The position numbers and the translations under genes are program-made. Shown piece after piece: positions 27,572 through 36,430 of a stretch of 64,000 nt of DNA (its first letter is position 1; each line of letters starts with the position of its first letter). The notes under the pieces were generated by a model. That model saw nothing but the letters and a program-made list of their open reading frames with translations, ran no database searches and was not told the origin of the DNA. Origin of the DNA: Sphingomonas turrisvirgatae (GTDB taxonomy: Bacteria; Pseudomonadota; Alphaproteobacteria; Sphingomonadales; Sphingomonadaceae); NCBI RefSeq assembly GCF_001721295.1, contig NZ_MDDS01000024.1, positions 1 to 64,000 of the forward strand, given 5' to 3'.

Positions 27572-28755
27572 GCGAACTCGATACCTTCCGCGCCCAGACC
27601 CGTGCCTGGCTTGAAGAAAACGTTCCCCACTCGATGCGCCAGCCGGTGCGCGGCGAAGGCGACGCCAACTGGGGCGGCCGCAAGGCGGACTACAGCAAGA
27701 ACCCCGATCAAAAGCTGTATATGGACCGGATGGCCTCGCGCGGCTGGACCGTGCCCGACTGGCCGACGGAATATGGCGGCGGCGGACTGTCGCCGGCGGA
27801 AGCCAAGATCCTGCGTGAGGAAATGGGGCGGATCAAGGCACGCAATCCGCTGAACAGCTTCGGCATCTCGATGCTCGGCCCGGCGCTGCTCAAGTACGGG
27901 ACCGAGGAACAGAAGCTCGAGCATCTGCCAAAGATCGCGCGCGGCGAGATCCGCTGGTGCCAGGGTTACTCCGAACCCAATGCCGGCAGCGATCTGGCCG
28001 GGCTGCAGACCAGCGCCGTGCCGGACGGCGACGATTATATCGTCAACGGGCAAAAGGTGTGGACCAGCTATGCCGACAAGGCCGACTGGATCTTCTGCCT
28101 GGTCCGCACCAGCAAGGAGAGCAAGCAAGGCGGCATCAGCTTCCTGTTGTTCGACATGGACAGCCCCGGCGTCTCGACCAAGCCGATCCTGCTGATCAGC
28201 GGCTATTCGCCGTTCTGCGAAACCTTCTTCGACAATGTCCGCGTGCCCAAGAAGAACCGCATACATGAAGAGAACAAGGGCTGGGACGTCGCCAAATATC
28301 TGCTCGGGCATGAGCGGGAGATGATCAGCGGCATGGGCCTTGCCGGACCCGGCGGCAATCCGCTGATCGAAGGCGCGATCGCGACGATCGGCCTCAATGA
28401 CCGTGGCGAACTTGCCGACCCGCTGCTGCGCGGCCAGCTCGCCCTGTTCGAGGTGCGCTCCAAGGCATTTCGCGCGATGTCCGAGCGGTTCATCGACGAG
28501 TTGAAGGCCGGCCGCGCCCACCCTGCCCAGCCATCGATGATGAAATATTACGGCACCGAACTGAACAAGTCGCGCCATGAACTGGTGATGGCTAGCGGCG
28601 GTTCCGATGCACTCGAATGGGAGAGCGAGCGCAGCAATCACGGCGCTGCGCCGCGGGCCTGGCTGCGGACCAAGGCCAATTCGATCGAGGGCGGCACCAG
28701 CGAGGTTCAGTTGAACATCATCGCCAAGCGCATCCTGGAATTGCCGGGCGCCTGA
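27568..28755 (+). CDS. Acyl-CoA dehydrogenase, catalytic-type subunit
   Basis: 395 aa FAD enzyme catalysing alpha,beta-dehydrogenation of an acyl-CoA. It has DWPTEYGGGG, GYSEPNAGSDLAGLQT, GQKVWTSYAD and the C-terminal IEGGTSEVQLNIIAKRIL in which the Glu corresponds to the catalytic base of the YEGT motif. It lacks the RxQFG FAD/dimer motif that the next gene has. This pattern matches the large subunit of heteromeric dehydrogenases such as PimC or FadE28/29-type pairs. Overlaps the VOC gene by 4 bases. Confidence 0.9.
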   Translation: MSELDTFRAQTRAWLEENVPHSMRQPVRGEGDANWGGRKADYSKNPDQKLYMDRMASRGWTVPDWPTEYGGGGLSPAEAKILREEMGRIKARNPLNSFGISMLGPALLKYGTEEQKLEHLPKIARGEIRWCQGYSEPNAGSDLAGLQTSAVPDGDDYIVNGQKVWTSYADKADWIFCLVRTSKESKQGGISFLLFDMDSPGVSTKPILLISGYSPFCETFFDNVRVPKKNRIHEENKGWDVAKYLLGHEREMISGMGLAGPGGNPLIEGAIATIGLNDRGELADPLLRGQLALFEVRSKAFRAMSERFIDELKAGRAHPAQPSMMKYYGTELNKSRHELVMASGGSDALEWESERSNHGAAPRAWLRTKANSIEGGTSEVQLNIIAKRILELPGA

Positions 28756-28763
28756 AGCCGATG

Positions 28764-28843
28764 GTCATCCCGGCCCTGTGCCGGAACCCACATCTCCACC
28801 GACGCCGCCAGCGCGGTGGATCCCGGCACAAGGCCGGGATGAC
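28764..28843. repeat. GTCATCCCGG multi-stem repeat, family B, inside an operon
   Basis: Outer arms GTCATCCCGGCC (28764-28775) and GGCCGGGATGAC (28832-28843) are exact complements; next to them CTGTGCCGG and CCGGCACAA pair with one mismatch, and an inner stem TCCACCG/CGGTGGA completes a branched hairpin. It lies between two co-oriented dehydrogenase genes, so it may reduce or stabilise the downstream message. Confidence 0.75.
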
Positions 28844-28857
28844 GAAGGAAGACGATA

Positions 28858-29985
28858 ATGCCTTTGTTCCTCAACGAAGAACAAACCATGCTGCGGGATG
28901 CTGCGCAGCAATTCGTGGCCGAAGCCGCCCCCGTAAGCCATATGCGCGGCCTGCGCGACGCCGGGGACGCCACCGGCTTTTCCCGCGACCTGTGGAAGCA
29001 GTTCGCCGATATGGGGTTCACCGGCATCCTCATCCCGGAAGCCGATGGCGGCCTGGGCCTCGGCCATGTCGAGGCCGGCGTGGTGCTGGAGGAGGTCGGG
29101 CGCAACCTCTCCCCCTCCCCGTTCCTCACGACCGCTGTCGCCGCCGTCGAGGCGCTCAAGGGCAGCGCGCTCGCGCAACGCTGGTATCCCGGCATCCTCG
29201 CCGGCGAGACGGTCGCCGCACTCGCGATCGACGAGCGCGCCAAGCATGGCAATGCGGTGGCGATGAAGGCTGAACGCTCCGGCAACGGCTTCAAGCTTAC
29301 CGGTACCAAGCAGTTCGTCACGCACGGCCATGCCGCCGACCTGCTGCTCGTCGCGGCGCGGACTGCCGGATCGCCCGAGGATGATGCCGGGGTCACGCTG
29401 TTTGCCGTCGCGAAGGACGCCGCTGGCCTTACTGCCGATCCCCAGCGGCTCGCCGATGCCAGCCTCGCCGCACGAATGACCTTCGACGGCGTTGAGATCG
29501 ATGCCGACGCCGTGATTGGTGAGATCGATGGCGGACGCGCCGTGCTTGCCCGTCTGCTCGCCGCGGGTCGCACGGGCGTTGCCGCCGAAATGCTCGGCGT
29601 CGGCGGCGGCGCGATGGATATGACGGTCGGTTACCTCAAGGAGCGCAAGCAGTTCGGCGTACCGATCGGCAGCTTCCAGGCGCTTCAGCATCGCGCCGCG
29701 CACCTCTATGCCGAGATGGAGGTCGCGCGCGCGGCAGTGTTGAAGGCGCAGCAACTGCTGGACGCCGGCGACGCGCAGGCGAGCGAGGCGGTGAATGTCG
29801 CCAAGGCGATGGCGGGGCTTGCCTCGACGCTCGCGGTGCAGGAAGGGGTGCAGATGCATGGCGGCATCGGCATGACCGACGAATATGACATCGGCTTCTA
29901 CATGAAGCGTGCACGTGTCCTTGCCGAGATGTTCGGCGACGCCAACTTCCATGCCGACCAGTTCGCTCGCGCCAATGGATATTGA
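28858..29985 (+). CDS. Acyl-CoA dehydrogenase, partner subunit lacking the catalytic Glu
   Basis: 375 aa. Keeps the ACAD fold: FADMGFTGILIPEADGGLGL, KQFVTHGHAADLL, the FAD-binding KERKQFGVPIGSFQALQH and MHGGIGMTDEYD, but its C-terminus (AEMFGDANFHADQFA) has no E-G-T motif, so the catalytic base is missing. The complementary defects of this and the preceding gene product argue for an obligate heteromer. Start at 28858 immediately follows the repeat; AAGGAAGACGATA may be the ribosome-binding region. Confidence 0.88.
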   Translation: MPLFLNEEQTMLRDAAQQFVAEAAPVSHMRGLRDAGDATGFSRDLWKQFADMGFTGILIPEADGGLGLGHVEAGVVLEEVGRNLSPSPFLTTAVAAVEALKGSALAQRWYPGILAGETVAALAIDERAKHGNAVAMKAERSGNGFKLTGTKQFVTHGHAADLLLVAARTAGSPEDDAGVTLFAVAKDAAGLTADPQRLADASLAARMTFDGVEIDADAVIGEIDGGRAVLARLLAAGRTGVAAEMLGVGGGAMDMTVGYLKERKQFGVPIGSFQALQHRAAHLYAEMEVARAAVLKAQQLLDAGDAQASEAVNVAKAMAGLASTLAVQEGVQMHGGIGMTDEYDIGFYMKRARVLAEMFGDANFHADQFARANGY

Positions 29986-30876
29986 ATGACCGACGAAAGC
30001 CGCCCCCGCCGCTCCGACGCGGACATCGTCGCCGAACTGCTGGCGGTGCTCGATGTCGAGGAACTCGACGTCGATCTCTATCGCGGCCATCGCCAGCCGG
30101 GCGGCGTCGGGCGCGTGTTCGGGGGCCAGGTGATCGCGCAGGGCCTTCAGGCGGCGCAGCGCTCGGTCGAGGACAAGGTCGCGCATTCGCTGCACGCCTA
30201 TTTCATGCGGCCGGGGGACGAGAATTTCCCGATCACCTATCGCGTGGTGCGCGACTTCGACGGGGGCAGCTTTGCAACGCGCCGCGTGATCGCGATGCAA
30301 CGCGGTACGCCGATCCTCTCGATGACCGCCTCGTTCCAGCGCGACGAGGGCGGGCTTCATCACCAGGACACGATGCCCGACGTGCCGCCGCCCGAGGGCC
30401 TGAAGACCGAACAGGAACTCCGCCGCGAACGCATCGACGAAATCCCGGAGCGCTTTCGCCCCTTTTTCCTGCGCCGGCGCCCGATCGAGATGCGGCCGTG
30501 CCAGCCGCGCGACTGGATCGATCCGCAAAAGGCGGAGCCGGTCTGGCAGTGCTGGATCCGCGCGCTCAGCCCCCTGCCCGACGATCCTGCCGTCCATCGC
30601 GCCGTGCTCGCCTATGCCTCCGACATGGCGCTGATGGGTACGTCGATGCTGCCGCACGGCGTCAACTGGCAGACGCCGGGCATGCAGACCGCCAGCCTTG
30701 ACCACGCGGTGTGGCTGCATGAGCCGTTCCGCGCCGACGAATGGCTGCTCTATGCGTGCGACAGCCCCTGGGCCGGTCATGCGCGCGGCTTCAATCGCGG
30801 CCGGGTCTACACGCGCGACGGGCGGCTGGTGGCCAGCACGTCGCAAGAAGGGTTGATCCGCAAGCGCGAGCGCTGA
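29986..30876 (+). CDS. tesB: Acyl-CoA thioesterase II
   Basis: 296 aa double hot-dog thioesterase that releases free acid and CoA. Typical family segments: GGQVIAQGLQAAQRSV, LHAYFMRPGDENFPITYRV with Asp in the first domain, and the C-terminal SLDHAVWLHEP, DEWLLYACDSPWAGHARGFNRG with a catalytic Gln/Asp/Thr type site (VASTSQEGLIR). It starts at the base after the upstream stop codon, so is in the same operon. Likely relieves CoA trapping during catabolism. Confidence 0.92.
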   Translation: MTDESRPRRSDADIVAELLAVLDVEELDVDLYRGHRQPGGVGRVFGGQVIAQGLQAAQRSVEDKVAHSLHAYFMRPGDENFPITYRVVRDFDGGSFATRRVIAMQRGTPILSMTASFQRDEGGLHHQDTMPDVPPPEGLKTEQELRRERIDEIPERFRPFFLRRRPIEMRPCQPRDWIDPQKAEPVWQCWIRALSPLPDDPAVHRAVLAYASDMALMGTSMLPHGVNWQTPGMQTASLDHAVWLHEPFRADEWLLYACDSPWAGHARGFNRGRVYTRDGRLVASTSQEGLIRKRER

Positions 30877-30952
30877 CGGAACGAATTGATTTCATTGCGG
30901 TTCTACTGGGCAGGGGCGGCATGGGGCCGCTCCGGTCAGGAGGAGCCGAGCG

Positions 30953-31189
30953 GTGCCTTTATTTTATTTCCACCGCCGCGATGCCGCCGCCTGCCCCGAC
31001 GATGTTCGCTGCGAACTTCGCAACCTCGACGAAGCGCTGGCCGAAGCCAATCGTATCGCCCGTACCGCGATCGCCCGCGCCGCCGACCCGATGCGCCTGC
31101 GCCGCGAAGCGCTCGACATCGAAAATGAGTCGCGCAGCGTCGTCGCCCGAGTCATGTTTGCCGACGTGCTGCAATCGACTGCCAGCTGA
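30953..31189 (+). CDS. DUF6894-like small protein
   Basis: 78 aa. Starts MPLFYFHRRDAAACPDDV and contains LDEALAEANRIARTAIA, matching the layout of the small alphaproteobacterial DUF6894 family (F-F-H near the N-terminus and an acidic/Ala-rich helix). Function unknown. GGAGGAG at 30940-30946 lies at suitable distance. It sits at the end of the run, 76 bases after tesB. Confidence 0.7.
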   Translation: MPLFYFHRRDAAACPDDVRCELRNLDEALAEANRIARTAIARAADPMRLRREALDIENESRSVVARVMFADVLQSTAS

Positions 31190-31298
31190 CCGCGCTCGAC
31201 GCGCCCCGCGGCCGATGCTATAGCGGATTCGCTCTACGCACTGGGTTATCCCATCCCCGGGCGGGCCATCAACTTCACCCAGCCGCTGCGGATGCAAG

Positions 31299-32099
31299 TC
31301 AGACGGCGGTCAGTCCATATTCCTGCCGCGTCACGGGATGACTGGACGATAGCCCGCCATCCACCGCGAGCGCCTGTCCATTCACATAGCTCGCATCGTC
31401 CGACGCCAGGAACAGCGCCGCGCGCGCCAGTTCCTCGGCCTGCGCACCGCGGCGCAGCGGGTTCAACCGCCCAACCTTGTCGATCTTTCCTGCTTCGCGC
31501 GCATAGTCGAACACGCGCTGGGTCATGCCCGTCTCAGTGAGGCCGGGGCACAGCGCGTTGACTCGCACGTTCGACCCGGACAGCTGCTGCGCCGCCGTCA
31601 TGGCCAGGTTGATGACCCCCGCCTTCGACGCGGAATAGGCCGGGCTTCCCGCGCCCGATCGGATGCCGGCGACGCTCGCGGTCAGCACGATCGCCCCGCC
31701 GCCTCGTTCGGCGATCCTGGGCGCGCCATGCTTGATCGCCAGGAACGGGCCGATCAGGTTGACGCGCAGCACTTCTGCCATCAACTCGGGCGTGGTGTCG
31801 AAGATATTGGCCATCCCGCCGGAAATGCCGGCATTGGCAAAGAACACGTCCAGCCCGCCGAACTCGGCAACCGCCAGTTCGACCGCCGCAACGACCTCGG
31901 CCTCGCTGCCCGCATCGATACGGATCGCCCGGGCCGTGCCGCCCGCCTCGCCGATCGCCTGAGCGGTTTCTTCGGCGCCTTCCGTCTTGTCGGCGACGAT
32001 CAGGCGCCCGCCCTCCGCCGCGAACAGCAATGATGCCGCGCGGCCGATTCCGCTGCCCGCGCCGGTGACGATGATCGACTTGCCGGCAAAGCGCGCCAT
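31299..32099 (-). CDS. SDR family oxidoreductase 2
   Basis: 266 aa. Short-chain dehydrogenase: [10 protein letters not shown] (cofactor Gly-rich motif), NAGISGG, the Ser-Tyr-Lys set in ASVAGI...[10 protein letters not shown], and PGLTETGM. Asp in VADKTEG after the second strand favours NAD over NADP. It follows the other SDR by a TGATG overlap. Probably oxidises a hydroxyacyl intermediate; last gene of the operon. Confidence 0.9.
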   Translation of the reverse strand: MARFAGKSIIVTGAGSGIGRAASLLFAAEGGRLIVADKTEGAEETAQAIGEAGGTARAIRIDAGSEAEVVAAVELAVAEFGGLDVFFANAGISGGMANIFDTTPELMAEVLRVNLIGPFLAIKHGAPRIAERGGGAIVLTASVAGIRSGAGSPAYSASKAGVINLAMTAAQQLSGSNVRVNALCPGLTETGMTQRVFDYAREAGKIDKVGRLNPLRRGAQAEELARAALFLASDDASYVNGQALAVDGGLSSSHPVTRQEYGLTAV

Positions 32100-32863
32100 C
32101 AGATCGTCACCCCGCCATCGACCACCATTGCCTGTCCGGTCATGTAGCGGCCGGCCGGCGAAGCGAGGTAGACCACGGCCCCCGCGATATCCTCCGGGTC
32201 GCCCAGCCGGCGCAGCGGCGTGCCTTGGTTCACTCGCTTTTCCGCCTCCGGGTTCTCCCACAGCGCACGCGCGAAATCGGTCTTGATCAGCCCCGGGGCG
32301 ATGCAATTCACCCGGACGTTGTCGGGGCCGTATTCGACCGCATAGTTACGCGCCAGCTGGAAGTCGGCCGCCTTGGACACGTTGTAAGCCCCGATCACCG
32401 GCGACCCGCGCAGGCCGCCGATCGACGACACGATGATGATCGCCCCGTCCTTGCGCTCGCGCATCTCGGGCGCACACAGCTGGATCAGCCAGTGGTTCGC
32501 GATGATGTTGTTGTCCAGTATCTTGCGGAACTGATCGTCCTCGATGTCGGCAAGCGGCCCGTAATAGGGATTGGACGCGGCATTGCAGACCAGCACGTCG
32601 ATCCGCCCGAGGGACGCACGCGTTTCCGCGACCAGCCCCGCCAGCGCGTCCTTGTCGGAGATGCTGGCGGCGATGGCAATGGCCGTACCCTCGCCATGTT
32701 TCGCGTTGATCGCCGCGGCAACCGCGTCGCAGGCATCCTGCTTGCGGCTCGAGATCACCACCTTCGCGCCGTGATCGGCCAGCGCCTCTGCCGATGCCTT
32801 GCCAATTCCGCGCGAGCTGCCGGTGACGATCGCGACCTTGCCGGTCAGGTCGAACAATTTCAT
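32099..32863 (-). CDS. SDR family oxidoreductase 1
   Basis: 254 aa. [10 protein letters not shown] for the cofactor, NAASNP, catalytic Ser in VSSIGGLRG, Tyr/Lys in [10 protein letters not shown], and [18 protein letters not shown] has Arg after the second strand, which hints at NADP use. Arranged 4 bases after the phosphotransferase gene. Substrate unknown; FabG-like but a catabolic role fits the operon. Confidence 0.9.
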   Translation of the reverse strand: MKLFDLTGKVAIVTGSSRGIGKASAEALADHGAKVVISSRKQDACDAVAAAINAKHGEGTAIAIAASISDKDALAGLVAETRASLGRIDVLVCNAASNPYYGPLADIEDDQFRKILDNNIIANHWLIQLCAPEMRERKDGAIIIVSSIGGLRGSPVIGAYNVSKAADFQLARNYAVEYGPDNVRVNCIAPGLIKTDFARALWENPEAEKRVNQGTPLRRLGDPEDIAGAVVYLASPAGRYMTGQAMVVDGGVTI

Positions 32864-32867
32864 GCCT

Positions 32868-33893
32868 TCACGCTCCCGCCAATTCCGCGAAATGCCACGC
32901 GCTCGCCGCCAGCCCCGGCACGCGCGCGGCGGTTTCCTCGGCCTTCGCGTTGCTGGCATTGCCGTCCAGCAGCCGCTTCTTGATCCCCTGGACGATGCTC
33001 ATCAGCCGGAACTGACCGAAAGCGAAATACCAGTTGAGGTCAGGAATGCCGTCTCGGCCCGTCGCGGCGCAGTAGCGCTCGACCATCTGCTCGACCGTCG
33101 GGATGCCCGTCTCAGCACCCGGCAGCCCCGCGATCCCCGACGCGCCGTTGGCTGGCACGAACCAGTTCATCAGCAGGTACGAAAAATCCGCCATCGGGTC
33201 GCCCAGCGTCGACAGCTCCCAATCGAGCACGGCCTTCACGCGCGGCTGTTCGTGATCGAAGATCATGTTGTCGATGCGGTAATCGCCATGCACGATCGAC
33301 GTGCGCGTCTGTGGCGGCAGCGTGCGCGGCAGCCATTCGATCAGCCGCTCGACATCGGTCAGGTCGTCGGTCTGCGCCAGCCGGTACTGTTTGGTCCAGC
33401 GGCCGACCTGCCGCTCGAAATAGCTGCCCGGCTTGCCGTATTCGCCAAGGCCCGCCGCCACGTAGTCGGTCTGGTGCAGCTGTGCGAGCCGGTCGCAGAT
33501 CTCGTGATAGATCGCGGTGCGCTGCGCCGGGGTCTTGTTTAGCAGCGACCCGTCCCAATAGGTCGTGCCCTCGACCAGCTCCATCACGTAGAAGGCCGAC
33601 CCGACCACGCCGTCGTCCTCGCACAAGCCATAGGGCTGCGGCACGGGGAAGCCGGTTGGATGCAGCCCGGCGATCAGCCGGAACTCGCGATCCACCGCAT
33701 GGGCCGACGGAAGCAGCGGCCCGAACGGCTTGCGCCGCAACACATAGGATCCGCTCGCGGCATCGATGCGATACGTTGGATTGCTCTGCCCGCCCTCGAA
33801 CTTGGCGTAAGTCAGCGGCCCTGCAAAGCCGGCGACATTCGCCGCCATCCATGCGGTGAGCTTGCCCGTGTCGAGATCGCTGACGGCCTCCAT
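32868..33893 (-). CDS. ACAD10/11-type phosphotransferase (APH fold)
   Basis: 341 aa kinase-like protein. The aminoglycoside phosphotransferase-like catalytic loop is HGDYRIDNMIF (residues 202-212) followed by DWELSTLGDP (224-233), both typical of the N-terminal domain of human ACAD10/11 and of bacterial LvaA. Known relatives phosphorylate the hydroxyl of 4-hydroxyacyl-CoA. The gene lies 2 genes from the matching dehydrogenase and overlaps the alcohol dehydrogenase stop by one base. An antibiotic-resistance role is unlikely. Confidence 0.88.
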   Translation of the reverse strand: MEAVSDLDTGKLTAWMAANVAGFAGPLTYAKFEGGQSNPTYRIDAASGSYVLRRKPFGPLLPSAHAVDREFRLIAGLHPTGFPVPQPYGLCEDDGVVGSAFYVMELVEGTTYWDGSLLNKTPAQRTAIYHEICDRLAQLHQTDYVAAGLGEYGKPGSYFERQVGRWTKQYRLAQTDDLTDVERLIEWLPRTLPPQTRTSIVHGDYRIDNMIFDHEQPRVKAVLDWELSTLGDPMADFSYLLMNWFVPANGASGIAGLPGAETGIPTVEQMVERYCAATGRDGIPDLNWYFAFGQFRLMSIVQGIKKRLLDGNASNAKAEETAARVPGLAASAWHFAELAGA

Positions 33894-34978
33894 CAGCTGA
33901 ACTCGATCACCGATCGCACGGCGTCGCCCTTGCGCAGATTGTCGAAGGCGTGATTGACGTCCTCGAGCCGGATTCGCTCGGCGACCATCGTGTCGAGGTC
34001 GAGCACGCCATCGAGATACATCTGCACCAGCCGCGGCATGTCGATTGGGAACTGCATCGATCCGGCGAGCGAACCCTGCAGTTTCTTGCCCGACAGGAAG
34101 GTAGGACCTGGGATGCTGACCGACTGGCCCGGCGCGATCATGCCCAGGATGGTCGCGGTGCCGCCGCGCCGCAGCACGTTCCACGCCATCTCCGCGCTGC
34201 TCGGCCGACCAACGGCCTCGATCGCATAGTTCACCCCGCCATCGGTCAGCTTGAGCACCTGCGCGACCGCGTCGTGCGCCATCGCATCGAAGTCGTGCGT
34301 CGCGCCCAGCTTGCGGGCGAGCGCGCGCTTTTCGGGCACGGGATCGATCGCGACGATCTTGCTCGCGCCCGCGATCTTGGCCGCATTGATCGCAGCCAGG
34401 CCGATACCGCCACAGCCGATCACCGCCACCGTCTCGCCCGGCGTCACCTTGCTGTCGCGAAAGATCGATCCCGCCCCGGTCATCACCGCACAGCCGAGCA
34501 GCGCAGCGCGATCGAGCGGCATATCCTTGCTGATCGCGACGCAGGCATTTTCGTGGATCAGCATCTGTTCGGCAAAGGCCGAGAGGTTGAGGAAATGCGC
34601 AACCGGCGTTCCATCGTTCAGCTTCAGGCGCGGCTCGGCATCCTTGGGCCGCCGGGTCGAGCTGTCGACGCACAGCGACGGCCGTCCCGACACGCAGAAC
34701 TCGCATGATCCGCAAAAGACGGTGAAGAAGCTGATGACATGATCGCCCGGCTTCAGCCGCGTCACGTCGCTGCCAACCGCCTCGACCACCCCGGCCGCCT
34801 CATGCCCGGGCACCGTCGGCATGACGTGCGGGTAGGCACCGTCGACGAAGTGCAAATCGGACCGGCACACCCCGCACGCTGCCGTGCGGATCAGCACTTC
34901 GCGCGGCCCCGGCTTGGATATCTGGATGTCGTGGATCTCGAGGGGCTGCTTCGCCTCGAACAGAACCGCTGCCTTCAA
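33893..34978 (-). CDS. Zinc-dependent alcohol dehydrogenase (MDR)
   Basis: 361 aa medium-chain dehydrogenase. Catalytic zinc ligands in CGVCRSD and GHEAAG, four structural-zinc cysteines in CGSCEFCVSGRPSLC, and the NAD motif VIGCGGIGLAA. The TTG at 34978 has AGGAGCGG at the right spacing and gives LKAAVLFEA, the expected family N-terminus. Eleven bases after the dehydrogenase gene, so same operon. Likely supplies or removes an aldehyde/ketone in the pathway. Confidence 0.9.
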   Translation of the reverse strand: MKAAVLFEAKQPLEIHDIQISKPGPREVLIRTAACGVCRSDLHFVDGAYPHVMPTVPGHEAAGVVEAVGSDVTRLKPGDHVISFFTVFCGSCEFCVSGRPSLCVDSSTRRPKDAEPRLKLNDGTPVAHFLNLSAFAEQMLIHENACVAISKDMPLDRAALLGCAVMTGAGSIFRDSKVTPGETVAVIGCGGIGLAAINAAKIAGASKIVAIDPVPEKRALARKLGATHDFDAMAHDAVAQVLKLTDGGVNYAIEAVGRPSSAEMAWNVLRRGGTATILGMIAPGQSVSIPGPTFLSGKKLQGSLAGSMQFPIDMPRLVQMYLDGVLDLDTMVAERIRLEDVNHAFDNLRKGDAVRSVIEFS

Positions 34979-34989
34979 CTGCCCGCTCC

Positions 34990-36273
34990 TTACCGCGCCA
35001 CGGCCATGTCGCCACTGGACGGGCGGTCGACCTTGAATTCCCCGTATTTTCCGAACTCGCTCCGTGCGATGGCGCGGTTGTGGACTTCGTCGGGTCCGTC
35101 GGCAAAGCGCAGCGTGCGCATGCTCGCCCAGGCGCTGGCGAGCGGCGTGTCGCCCGACACGCCCGCCCCGCCGAATGCCTGGATCGCATCGTCCAGGATC
35201 TGCAGCGTCATGCGCGGCCCCATCGCCTTGATCATCGCGATTTCCAGCTGCGCCGACTTGTTGCCCGCCTTGTCCATCATGTCCGCGGCCTTGAGGCAGA
35301 GGAGCCGCATCATCTCGAGGTTCGATCGCGCTTCGGCAACGCGCTGCTCCCACACCGAATGGTCGGCGATCCGCTTGCCGAACGCCACGCGGCTGACCAG
35401 TCGCTTGCACATCAGCTCCAGCGCGCCCTCGGCCACGCCGATCGAGCGCATGCAATGGTGAATGCGCCCCGGCCCCAGCCGGCCCTGCGCGATCTCGAAC
35501 CCGCGCCCTTCGCCCAGCAACAGGTTCTCGACCGGCACGCGCACATTCTCCAGCACGACCTCGCCATGTCCGTGCGGGGCGTGGTCATACCCGAACACCG
35601 AAAGCATCCGCTCGACTCGGACGCCCGGCGTGTCCATCGGCACCAGGATCTGGCTCTGCTGGGCGTGGCGGGAGGCGTCGGGATTGGTCTTGCCCATCAC
35701 GATCGCGACGGCGCAGCGCGGGTCGCCCACGCCCGACGACCACCATTTGCGTCCGTTGATGACATAGTGGTCGCCGTCGCGCACCATCGACGTCTGGATA
35801 TTGGTGGCGTCGGACGATGCGACGTCGGGCTCGGTCATCAGAAAGGCGGAGCGGATCTCGCCGTCCATCAGTGGCTTCAGCCACCGGTCCTTCTGCGCGC
35901 GGGTGCCATAGCGGTGCAGCACTTCCATGTTGCCGGTGTCCGGTGCCGAACAGTTGAACACCTCGCTCGCCCAGCCCGCACGCCCCATCTCCTCGGCGCA
36001 CAGCGCATATTCCAGGTTGGTGAGCTGCGTCCCCTCGAACTCGAAGCTGTCGTCGACATGGTTCTGTCCGGAGTGCGGGGGCATGAAGAAGTTCCACAGC
36101 CCTTGCGCCCGGGCGATCGGCTTCAACTCCTCGATCACCGGCAGCACCTTCCACCGCTCGCCGGTTCGCACCTGCTCGCGATAGGTGTCGGTGCGCGGCG
36201 TGATATACTGGTCGATGAACGCCTTCACGCGGTCCCTGAAAAAGGTTTCGCGTTCGCTCAGCGTGAAGTCCAT
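34990..36273 (-). CDS. ACAD10/11-type acyl-CoA dehydrogenase
   Basis: 427 aa. Sequence hallmarks of the human ACAD10/11 dehydrogenase half: [82 protein letters not shown] and [11 protein letters not shown]. In man this domain is fused to a phosphotransferase; here they are separate genes. Relatives act on 4-hydroxy (phosphorylated) acyl-CoAs. GGAGAGG precedes the ATG. First gene of the operon, divergent from the TetR-family regulator. Confidence 0.92.
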   Translation of the reverse strand: MDFTLSERETFFRDRVKAFIDQYITPRTDTYREQVRTGERWKVLPVIEELKPIARAQGLWNFFMPPHSGQNHVDDSFEFEGTQLTNLEYALCAEEMGRAGWASEVFNCSAPDTGNMEVLHRYGTRAQKDRWLKPLMDGEIRSAFLMTEPDVASSDATNIQTSMVRDGDHYVINGRKWWSSGVGDPRCAVAIVMGKTNPDASRHAQQSQILVPMDTPGVRVERMLSVFGYDHAPHGHGEVVLENVRVPVENLLLGEGRGFEIAQGRLGPGRIHHCMRSIGVAEGALELMCKRLVSRVAFGKRIADHSVWEQRVAEARSNLEMMRLLCLKAADMMDKAGNKSAQLEIAMIKAMGPRMTLQILDDAIQAFGGAGVSGDTPLASAWASMRTLRFADGPDEVHNRAIARSEFGKYGEFKVDRPSSGDMAVAR

Positions 36274-36317
36274 GCCGCACCTCTCCAGATTCGTCGGTTT
36301 GCGCCTGACTACGCCAT

Positions 36318-36330
36318 ACCCGATATTCGG
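36318..36330. promoter_or_regulatory. Candidate operator ACCCGATATTCG, copy 2
   Basis: ACCCGATATTCGG contains the inverted repeat CCGA-TAT-TCGG (36320-36330) and shares 12 bases exactly with the divergent promoter region around 22371. It lies in the 157-base gap between the dehydrogenase operon and the TetR-like gene, 45 bases from the operon's first ATG. Probable target of the adjacent regulator. Confidence 0.55.
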
Positions 36331-36430
36331 TAAAGTGGGCTGGACGCCATTTTCCGCTGCGGCGGCGCACCATGACCGCCTGACCCGCATTATGACTGTA
36401 TCTTCGAATCAAAGCTGCTAATCTGGCCGG

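Noticed and set aside
32868..33893. Aminoglycoside resistance kinase
   Set aside because: The APH motif is shared with ACAD10/11 and LvaA-type proteins, and the operon context is acyl-CoA catabolism.
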